Below, one piece after another: positions 5,445 through 13,096 of a stretch of DNA of 15,984 nt. The stretch is from assembly GCA_017996515.1 (NCBI GenBank), contig JAGOGU010000014.1:1-15984 (forward strand), written 5' to 3'. The translations under genes were made by a program, and so were the position numbers. Source of the stretch: Allobrachymonas sp. Its GTDB lineage: Bacteria; Pseudomonadota; Gammaproteobacteria; Burkholderiales; Burkholderiaceae_C. The notes under the pieces were generated by a model. That model was not told the origin of the DNA and did no database searches. It was given only the letters and a program-made list of their open reading frames with translations. Within the stretch, counting starts at the first letter, position 1. The number at the start of each line of letters is the position of its first letter.

Positions 5445-6974
5445 TTCCGATATGAGTGCATCAAAATGATCATTCATGAAGTCGGGAAGTCCGTTGCCGT
5501 TGCGGCATGACTCAAGTGCTCTGCTGACTGCATCAGGTGGCAACTTCGCAAACCAGTCGATGGAGGGAGCCAAAGCCCGATTCAAGTCGTTGGGTTCAAA
5601 TTTGTCGAGTGCCCCCCCATATCGGCGCATATTTAACTCAAGCAGTCTTCTGGCTGCCCGCGACTGAAAATACAGAAACAAAGAGTCAAGGATCTCTTGA
5701 CCAAGTAGATTCGGATAGAACCCGTGATAGCAGGTTAGATTGATTGCTGTGCTGAGGTTTCTGATCACCTTAAACCGCTCTCTCGAAAAAACTCCGAAAA
5801 GAAGAGGGGCTGGGGTTCTCTTCTCCAACTTATACCAGGGATTTCTGACCTTTGTTAAATACCTTTCATGAAACCCTTGTTCCTCTCCATATTTCAGGTA
5901 ATCATGCTCGGCACCAGTTACGGTGCCATTGAGATTAAGTAACAAAATGGGTGCATCGGCAGAGTCAAGCTCATCCAAGTCGCTCTCAGTGAATATGCTC
6001 TTTGTAACTTGGGCGCTTTTTGTTATGCACCTAAGAAAGGCAGAGCGCGGAAGATGGCGGCGTTCAGCTTCGCTGTTTGCCATCGTAAAGAACTCATTCG
6101 CACCTGTGGCAATTCCACGGTTAAATGATCCATATGTGTCAAGGGTTACCAAATCACACGATTGGAAATTAGAATGCCTCTCATCAAAGTGCATAAGCCA
6201 TTTGTCGCTAGGTTTCAACTCGTGACGTGAAATCTCCTTTGTCGGTGTTGTTCTCAGCAAAGAGGTCAAATCAGAAACGCTTGATGCCGTATAAAACTTG
6301 ACGGGCGAATCTACGCCATCGTTTTCCACAAGAACAATGCCCACAGATGTTGTTGCATCGGGAAACACATCTTTTTCCGGATTTATTCGGATGAGAACCT
6401 TCAGTAAGCCGTCAGCAAGCAGCCGCGACTTGATGACTTTCCCGTATCCCGTGTTGAGAAATTCAAGAGGCATGATGTAGGCAAGGCGACCTGAAGGGAG
6501 CAGTTCCGCAATGGATTTCATCAAAAATGCAGAAGCAATGTTTGTGTAGCCTGACAAACGACAATCCAAATGCTGTACGAAGGATGCAAACACGGTATCG
6601 CGATTTTTGAACAACTGAAATCGCATGTAGGGCGGATTGCAGACTATGGCCTCATGACGCTGATTCCAGACCGAAAGATAATCTTCACAGGCAACATGCA
6701 AGGTCTTGGGGGTGTCATTGGTTTGCGCGTAGAACTCCAGAATGCGCGGGTCTATTTCAGAGGCGTGGAATTCTACCCGCGAATCAACAGATTGCGCGCC
6801 CTTGAAGAATGCCCCTAGCCCGAAAGATGGGTCATAGACTTCTTTTGGTTCATGAGCCATTACCCATCGACACATGAATGCGGCCACATCGAACGGAGTG
6901 AAGAACTGACCGTGAACGCGCCGGTGATCGAGACCCACGGAGTCTGTATATTGCTCTATGAACTCATGCCCCAT
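5397..6974 (-). CDS. Type II DNA adenine-N6 methyltransferase (AccI-like)
   Basis: A 525-residue N6-adenine methyltransferase with motifs in gamma-class order. Motif X is GQFFTP (22-27), the AdoMet-binding motif I is DPSFGLGAF (48-56), motif II is EID (73-75), and the catalytic motif IV is NPPY (113-116). A long target-recognition region with RNPWYKLEKR follows. Together with the adjacent nuclease it resembles the AccI R-M system in size and order (GTMKAC-type site, inferred from memory of the family). It protects host DNA from that nuclease. ATG 6974 is chosen over 7022: it has a GGAAG upstream, overlaps the nuclease gene by only 11 bp, and gives the normal N-terminus. The C-terminal residues (about SHAADARKAACH) are encoded by attC site 3 and are probably a cassette-derived tail. 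Confidence 0.88.
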   Translation of the reverse strand: MGHEFIEQYTDSVGLDHRRVHGQFFTPFDVAAFMCRWVMAHEPKEVYDPSFGLGAFFKGAQSVDSRVEFHASEIDPRILEFYAQTNDTPKTLHVACEDYLSVWNQRHEAIVCNPPYMRFQLFKNRDTVFASFVQHLDCRLSGYTNIASAFLMKSIAELLPSGRLAYIMPLEFLNTGYGKVIKSRLLADGLLKVLIRINPEKDVFPDATTSVGIVLVENDGVDSPVKFYTASSVSDLTSLLRTTPTKEISRHELKPSDKWLMHFDERHSNFQSCDLVTLDTYGSFNRGIATGANEFFTMANSEAERRHLPRSAFLRCITKSAQVTKSIFTESDLDELDSADAPILLLNLNGTVTGAEHDYLKYGEEQGFHERYLTKVRNPWYKLEKRTPAPLLFGVFSRERFKVIRNLSTAINLTCYHGFYPNLLGQEILDSLFLYFQSRAARRLLELNMRRYGGALDKFEPNDLNRALAPSIDWFAKLPPDAVSRALESCRNGNGLPDFMNDHFDALISEAEQSHAADARKAACH

Positions 6975-8034
6975 GAATGACTTCCGTTGTGAAGATTTTG
7001 CTGTCCAAGTAACCACGGCCATTCTGAAAGGTTACATAGAACAAGAGCCTGCCTCTATCTAACTCCTTCATAGCCGATCTGTGCTCCGGCATGTCAATCC
7101 GGCCGAGTATCTCTTTTCCCACTTGGACGTTAATCTTAATGGTTGTCTTGCCTTGGTTCTTAATGTCCCTCTCTACCGAGAAGACTACATCCTCTTTTGA
7201 AGGGTCAGAAGCAATCTCAAGAATGCTACGAAACGGGATCACGTATGCTTTGTCAAAAAAGACTTGAAGGTAAAAATGACGAACATTGAAATGCTGAATC
7301 CACCTGTTGACAAGAGCGAGGTCTTCTACCTTCGGGGTAATGCTGAGGTAGTCTCGTTTATGCAGCACCTTGATCTGATCCTTTAATGCATGCAACAGTT
7401 TAGATAGCTCCTTCAAATCAGATGATGAAGACCAAGAACGAAGCCGGAAGTCTAATTCGCGAAAGGTCTCGTCATTTGACCTTTGGATCATGGACAGTAT
7501 TTCTGGGCTCTTCTGTTGAAGCAGGTCTCGCATTCTGTCTTGCAGGATTTCTGCTTTCAGTTCGCGACACCTCTGAGTCGCTTCATTGGTCCTTGTTTCC
7601 ATGAACTGACTATACCGATTTGCCGAGAACGAGCTTGATCGAACTTCGATAGCGGCTACAGCTTTTGAGACTGTGTGAGCATCGTCAAGATTGAGCGGCG
7701 CATCCCCTAGATCACTTCTCTTGAAAATCAGCAAGTCGGGGCGTTTGCCAATACTGTTTAACTCATCCTGATAAGCCTGGTAGAAGGTTTCAAACCCAGG
7801 ATCTCCAGCGGCCAGAGCATCTGAACGACCGTACTGCACGGCGCGATAGTCAGGGGAGTTCTCGTTGATTGCCCTGAAGACAATTTGCTCGGCCCAATCT
7901 CCCTGTTCCTTGTTGGTCAAAAATTCGGAACTGGCCATGGTGGGCGGTCTGCCGGTCATTTGAATATCAGTATCAACCGCAAAAGGGGAGGCGGCAACGA
8001 GTCTCGCTATTGCTTGCTTGTAAGTTTCTGACAT
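6964..8034 (-). CDS. Type II restriction endonuclease, AccI-like
   Basis: A 356-residue protein immediately upstream of, and overlapping, the methyltransferase gene. The N-terminus carries GRPPTMASSEFLTNKEQGDW and AEQIVFRAINENS, which I associate with the AccI restriction-enzyme family (RE_AccI). A PD-(D/E)xK-type nuclease core is suggested by RPD (98-100) in GKRPDLLIF and E130-V-R132 in AAIEVRSSSF; the usual catalytic lysine position is arginine. E48 in GDWAEQ could be the early acidic residue. AAGGAG ahead of ATG 8034 supports the start. It would cut unmethylated DNA at the site protected by its partner. AccI assignment is from pattern memory; recognition site is inference. Confidence 0.75.
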   Translation of the reverse strand: MSETYKQAIARLVAASPFAVDTDIQMTGRPPTMASSEFLTNKEQGDWAEQIVFRAINENSPDYRAVQYGRSDALAAGDPGFETFYQAYQDELNSIGKRPDLLIFKRSDLGDAPLNLDDAHTVSKAVAAIEVRSSSFSANRYSQFMETRTNEATQRCRELKAEILQDRMRDLLQQKSPEILSMIQRSNDETFRELDFRLRSWSSSSDLKELSKLLHALKDQIKVLHKRDYLSITPKVEDLALVNRWIQHFNVRHFYLQVFFDKAYVIPFRSILEIASDPSKEDVVFSVERDIKNQGKTTIKINVQVGKEILGRIDMPEHRSAMKELDRGRLLFYVTFQNGRGYLDSKIFTTEVIHGA

Positions 8035-8085
8035 TTATTGCTCCTTCTTATACGCTGCCGAACTAGAATTAGATCGCGCCACAGT

Positions 8086-8586
8086 TTACACAAGCTGCTG
8101 GCTATCACCCGCGGGTGCGGCTTCAATGGCCGCGATGTCGATTTTTTGCATGGTCTGCATGGCGGCAAAGGCGCGTTGGGCGGTTTCGCCCCCGGCGGCG
8201 ATGGCGTGGGTCAGCACACGCGGGATGATTTGCCAGCGCAGCCCCCAGCGATCGATGCACCAACCGCATTCCGACGCCTGCCCGCCATTGCCCACGATGG
8301 CCTGCCAATAGCGGTCGGTTTCTTCCTGGGTATCGGTGGCGATCTGGAAGGAAAACGCCTCGCTGTGCTGGGCGTGGGGCCCGCCGTTGAGGCCGAGGCA
8401 GGGGATGCCTGCCACGGTGAACGTCACCATCAGCACATCGCCCGCTTTGCCGCCGGGGTAATCGGCGGGGGCGCGGTGCACGGCGGTGACTTGGCTATCG
8501 GGAAAGGTGTCGGCGTAAAAGCGCGCGGCGGGTTCGGCATCACCGTCAAACCACAGGCAGACGGTGTTCTTGGGCATGGCTTTCAT
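8086..8586 (-). CDS. VOC-family protein, 3-dmu-9_3-mt (PhnB-like) domain
   Basis: A 166-residue vicinal-oxygen-chelate-fold protein. It starts MKAMPKNTVCLWFDGDAEPA, has ARFYADTFPDS, then GGKAGDVLMVTFTVAG, LGLNGGP, ASECGWCIDRWGLRWQIIP and LTHAIAAGGETAQRAFAAM. This is the pattern of the family once labelled 3-demethylubiquinone-9 3-methyltransferase, whose members are glyoxalase-fold proteins of mostly unknown chemistry. The ATG at 8586 overlaps the preceding gene's TGA (ATGA), indicating translational coupling; the longer start at 8613 lies inside that gene. This is the intact relative of the fragment at 4313-4524. The R-M genes begin 51 bases after its stop. Confidence 0.85.
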   Translation of the reverse strand: MKAMPKNTVCLWFDGDAEPAARFYADTFPDSQVTAVHRAPADYPGGKAGDVLMVTFTVAGIPCLGLNGGPHAQHSEAFSFQIATDTQEETDRYWQAIVGNGGQASECGWCIDRWGLRWQIIPRVLTHAIAAGGETAQRAFAAMQTMQKIDIAAIEAAPAGDSQQLV

Positions 8587-9017
8587 TCCTTCACGCCCGC
8601 ATTGATCATCCATGGTGTGCCGAAGCGGTCGGTGACCAGGCCAAAGCCTTCGGCCCAGAAGGTGGCTTCATACGGCATGGTGACTTTTCCGCCTTCGGCC
8701 AGTGCCTTGAAGATGCGCTCACCTTCGGCGGCGCTGTCCAGGTTCAGGCAGGCGTCCATGCCTTGTGGCGCGGCGTAGGGGGTGCCGCCGCAGAACTCGG
8801 GCACGTAATCCGAGGCCATCAGCAGCAAGGTGCCGTCTTTCATCAACCCCGCATTGGCCACGCGGCTTTTCACGGTATCGGGCATGGGCGGGGCGTTGGG
8901 GTCGGGCGGCATGTCGCCAAAGGTCATCACGTTCAACTCTGCGCCCAGAAGCTGGGCGTAAAAACGCATGGCCTCGGCGCAGTTGCCGTTGAAGCTGAGG
9001 TAGGGAATGGCTTGCAT
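8583..9017 (-). CDS. VOC-family glyoxalase-like protein (PhnB/YjdN type)
   Basis: A 144-residue protein with the PhnB-type VOC layout: MQAIPYLSFNGNCAEAMRFY, an LLGAELNVMTFGDMP strand, a central GTLLLMASDY strand, the second repeat beginning MDACLNLDSAAEGERIF, and the closing FWAEGFGLVTDRFGTPWMIN. VOC proteins bind a metal and small ligands; E. coli YjdN/PhnB is of unknown function and is not needed for phosphonate use. AAGGAG sits before the ATG. The gene overlaps the next VOC gene by 4 bp and lies 33 bp after the DUF1428 gene, so the three form one transcription unit. Confidence 0.88.
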   Translation of the reverse strand: MQAIPYLSFNGNCAEAMRFYAQLLGAELNVMTFGDMPPDPNAPPMPDTVKSRVANAGLMKDGTLLLMASDYVPEFCGGTPYAAPQGMDACLNLDSAAEGERIFKALAEGGKVTMPYEATFWAEGFGLVTDRFGTPWMINAGVKE

Positions 9018-9050
9018 GAGCGGTCTCCTTAGGGTTAGGACAGGGGGAAA

Positions 9051-9413
9051 TCAAACCACCAGCAGCGGCACAAAGCCGCCGTGGATCAGGCGCTTGCCAT
9101 CAAACGGCATGTCTTGGGGCGTGCGCGGGTCGGCCATGATGGCGGCCAAGCCGGCGTCGCGCGCGGTTTTGGAGGGCCACACCACCCATGAGAACACCAC
9201 GGTTTCATCCGCCTGGCATTGCACCGCCATGGGCATGGAGGTGAGCTTGCCTTCGGGGATGTCGTCGCCCCAGCACTCCACCACCTGCAGCGCGCCGTGC
9301 TGCTTGAACAGCGGGGCCATTTCGGTCACGTGCTGGCGGTAGGCTGCTTGCTTGGCGGTGGGCACGGCGGCCATGAAGGCGTCGATGTAGTGGTGGGTGG
9401 CGGGCAGGGACAT
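9051..9413 (-). CDS. DUF1428 family protein (YbaA-like)
   Basis: A 120-residue cytosolic protein recognisable as DUF1428 by HHYIDAFMAAVPTAKQAAYR, MAPLFKQHGALQVVECWGDD, VVFSWVVWPSKTARDAG and MPFDGKRLIHGGF. The family has a dimeric ferredoxin-like fold and no established activity. ATG 9413 is chosen because AGGAG lies 5 bases ahead; the frame extends upstream to 9476 without family similarity. That ribosome-binding site is one arm of a 9-bp inverted repeat, so translation may be controlled. It stands between the araC-type gene and two VOC genes, a common pairing in proteobacteria. Confidence 0.88.
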   Translation of the reverse strand: MSLPATHHYIDAFMAAVPTAKQAAYRQHVTEMAPLFKQHGALQVVECWGDDIPEGKLTSMPMAVQCQADETVVFSWVVWPSKTARDAGLAAIMADPRTPQDMPFDGKRLIHGGFVPLLVV

Positions 9414-9414
9414 G

Positions 9415-9441
9415 GAGGCTCCTGAGGGTGGTAGGAGCCTC
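9415..9441 (-). promoter_or_regulatory. Perfect 9-bp inverted repeat burying the DUF1428 ribosome-binding site
   Basis: On the minus strand GAGGCTCCT (9441-9433) is followed by 9 bases and AGGAGCCTC (9423-9415), ending one base before the ATG. In RNA this would form a GC-rich hairpin whose 3' arm contains the whole AGGAG Shine-Dalgarno sequence. It could act as translational control or, as DNA, as an operator for the adjacent AraC-type regulator. Confidence 0.65.
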
Positions 9442-9472
9442 AACCATAGCGCATCAGGGAAGCGGCCATTTG

Positions 9473-10267
9473 TCACGGATTGCGCGTATCTCGCGCATTA
9501 CGCAGAAGAACCTCGGCCAGCAGGCGAGGCAGATTGACGGTGATGGGCGGGTCGCTGGGCGCGAAGGGGCGCAGGGGCAACGTTAGTTTCAGCGGCTCGG
9601 CCAGCGGAAAATTCAAGGGATTGGGCCACACCGCCCGCAGACAATGGTTCAGGTGGAAGTAATCGAGCGGATTGGGGCTGGGCGTGAGTTCGCAGGCCAG
9701 CAGAAAGCACTGGCCCGGCGGCATCGCATCAATACGAGCATGGTTGCCGTGAAAGAGCGCGATACCCTGCAACGGAGCGCCACGGGGAATGGGCTCGGCA
9801 TACAGCCCCAGAAAGACCACGCCGCGCGCGCTGCGCCCTTCGATATGCACATCCAGCGGATGGGGCAGCCGGTATTGTTCGTTTGAAAACCGTCGATACG
9901 AAATCGCCCTGCTTCGGGGATTGCCCATTTCCTCTTCGATCGTTGAGCCGAGCGCGAGCGCCTCACGCCTGTAATCCCGTGGCGCCAGCCCGGTGTGCTT
10001 GCGGAAGCGATGGCTGAAGGTGGCGGCACTGGCATGCCCGGATTCGAGCTGGGAATCGATGATGGATTCGCCCGCCACCAGCGCCGGGATGCCTTGCTCG
10101 ATCTTCAGCGCCGCGATGTATTCGCGCAGTGACAGGCCGGTTTCGGCGCGAAACATGCGGCTCAAGGCAAAACGGCTGATGCCGAAATGCGCCGCGATTT
10201 CGCCCGGCGTGGGCGGCTCAGGCAGGCGTGCGCGAATGTAAGCGGCAATGGTGTCTAGCGACGGCAT
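9473..10267 (-). CDS. AraC/XylS-family regulator with N-terminal DNA-binding domain
   Basis: A 264-residue regulator with two helix-turn-helix units at the N-terminus (about residues 5-100). The first includes TPGEIAAHFGISRFALSRMF; the second has SGHASAATFSHRFRKHTGLA and PRDYR. The C-terminal part (about 115-264) is probably a ligand-binding domain of unassigned family. The N-terminal position of the HTH is as in Rob-type members and unlike AraC itself. It starts 30 bp after tgt ends and ends 59 bp before the DUF1428 ATG; the genes behind it are its likely targets. Confidence 0.85.
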   Translation of the reverse strand: MPSLDTIAAYIRARLPEPPTPGEIAAHFGISRFALSRMFRAETGLSLREYIAALKIEQGIPALVAGESIIDSQLESGHASAATFSHRFRKHTGLAPRDYRREALALGSTIEEEMGNPRSRAISYRRFSNEQYRLPHPLDVHIEGRSARGVVFLGLYAEPIPRGAPLQGIALFHGNHARIDAMPPGQCFLLACELTPSPNPLDYFHLNHCLRAVWPNPLNFPLAEPLKLTLPLRPFAPSDPPITVNLPRLLAEVLLRNARDTRNP

Positions 10268-10297
10268 AAGAGAAGCAATGGCGTGGTTGGCGGCCTC

Positions 10298-11821
<1,524 letters not shown>

Positions 11822-13078
11822 ATGCAGATGATGAAGACACCTTGTTCAACCTCTTCCCTTAAAAATCGGCGTGCGCCTGCGTGGATCGCCGTGCTGGCGC
11901 TGACTGCGGCCTTGGCCGCCTGCGGTGGCGATAAAAAACAGGCTGCTGCTGGCGCAGGGGCTGGCGGCGGTATGCCCCCGCCTGAAGTGGGTGTAGTGAC
12001 TGTGCAACCGGGCGCGGTGCCGCTTACAACGGATTTGCCGGGCCGGCTGGAGGCCTCCCGCCTGTCGCAAATTCGCGCGCGTGCGGCGGGCATTTTGCTC
12101 AAACGCCATTTTGAAGAAGGCAGCGATGTCAAGGCCGGGCAGTTGCTGTTCACGATTGATTCCGCCCCGTATCGCGCCACGCTCAGCAGCGCACAGGCCA
12201 ACTTGGCGCAAGCCAGCGCCCTGGCGCGGCGCTATCGCCCGCTGGTAGAGGCGAATGCGGTCAGCAAGCAAGAATACGATGCCGCCGTGGCTGCCGAAAA
12301 AGCCGCGCGCGCGCAGGTGGAAACAGCCCGCATCAACTTGGGCTACGCCAACGTCACAGCGCCCATTTCTGGCCGCATTGGCCGTGCGTTGGTGACAGAA
12401 GGCGCGCTGGTCGGGCAGGGGGATGTGACGCACCTTGCCACCATTCAGCAAATCAACCCGCTCTATATCAACCTCAGCCAGTCGGCCAACGAAGTGCTGC
12501 AAATGCGCCAGGCCTTGCGTTCCGGCCAATTGGCCACCGCCGAAGGCAATGAGTCGGCCAAGGTGGACGTGATTCTCGAAAACGGCGAAACCTACGCCCA
12601 CAGTGGCCGCCTGCTGTTTACTGATTTGACTGTAGACCCTGGCACCGGCCAAGTGAGTCTGCGTGCCGAAGTGCCCAACCCCGATAAGCTCTTGCTGCCG
12701 GGCATGTTTGTGCGCGTGCGCCTGCATCAGGCACAGGCCGACAACGCCATTCTGTTGCCGCAGCAAGCTGTTACTCGTAGCACCCAGGGCGATGTGGCGC
12801 TGGTGGTGGGGGCTGATGGCAGCTTCCAGCCACGCCCCATCAAGATCGGGCAGGCCCAGGGCAACAACTGGGTGGTGCTGGAGGGCTTGCAGGCCGGTGA
12901 AAAAGTGATTGTGGAAGGCTTTACCCGGCTGCGTCCAGGCGTGACGAAGGTCACCCCTGTGCCTGCCGGAGCCAAACCGGCAGCGGCGCGGCCAGCTGCT
13001 CCTGCTGCAGCCACATCGGCAGTGCCTGCGCCGACAACTGCGGCATCTGCTACCGCATCTGCCGCTGCGGCGCAATAA
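11822..13078 (+). CDS. RND efflux periplasmic adaptor lipoprotein (AcrA/MexA-type)
   Basis: About 418 residues. A signal peptide ends in the lipobox LAAC, giving lipidated C34. Lipoyl-type half-motifs lie at about 80-115 and 175-215, with the alpha-hairpin between (about 117-173, heptad-like Ala-rich helices ending ARINLGYANVTAPISGRIGR). A beta-barrel follows, including LFTDLTVDPGTGQVSLRAEV and LLPGMFVRVRL, then the membrane-proximal domain (LLPQQAV to VIVEGFTRLRPG). The last 40 residues are an Ala/Pro-rich tail, unusually long. It bridges pump and outer-membrane channel. Three close ATGs (11822, 11828, 11831) are possible starts; TTG 11810 is less likely. The pump gene starts 18 bp after its stop. 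Confidence 0.94.
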   Translation: MQMMKTPCSTSSLKNRRAPAWIAVLALTAALAACGGDKKQAAAGAGAGGGMPPPEVGVVTVQPGAVPLTTDLPGRLEASRLSQIRARAAGILLKRHFEEGSDVKAGQLLFTIDSAPYRATLSSAQANLAQASALARRYRPLVEANAVSKQEYDAAVAAEKAARAQVETARINLGYANVTAPISGRIGRALVTEGALVGQGDVTHLATIQQINPLYINLSQSANEVLQMRQALRSGQLATAEGNESAKVDVILENGETYAHSGRLLFTDLTVDPGTGQVSLRAEVPNPDKLLLPGMFVRVRLHQAQADNAILLPQQAVTRSTQGDVALVVGADGSFQPRPIKIGQAQGNNWVVLEGLQAGEKVIVEGFTRLRPGVTKVTPVPAGAKPAAARPAAPAAATSAVPAPTTAASATASAAAAQ

Positions 13079-13096
13079 GCGGGAGCCTGATCAATC

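Larger units (their letters stand above)
4528..8040 (-). mobile_element. Integrase-less cassette block (CALIN-like) carrying an R-M system
   Basis: Three attC-like sites in one orientation (5382-5444, 5054-5161, 4528-4589) follow, in transcriptional order, the R-M gene pair, a short cassette with a degraded ORF, and a DUF4262 cassette. Genes end in or next to attC sites and begin just after them, which is how integron cassettes are built. No integron integrase, attI or Pc promoter is visible. The upstream limit of the R-M cassette is not marked by a recognisable attC core, so the boundary near 8040 is a guess. The block is lower in G+C than its neighbours. Confidence 0.62.

Noticed and set aside
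6975..7022. Methyltransferase start at 7022
   Set aside because: It would overlap the endonuclease gene by 59 bases and adds residues with no family similarity; the ATG at 6974 has a GGAAG upstream and an 11-bp overlap.
8035..8085. attC or attI upstream of the endonuclease gene
   Set aside because: CTAATTC and GCGTATAAG vaguely resemble attC pieces, but no complementary arm pair or GTTRRRY core could be found.
8038..8778. 246-codon plus-strand open frame
   Set aside because: Antisense shadow of the two VOC genes in G+C-rich DNA; His/Gly-rich composition and no start signal.
11846..13075. 409-codon minus-strand open frame
   Set aside because: Shadow opposite the efflux adaptor, whose signal peptide, lipobox and domain order are unambiguous.
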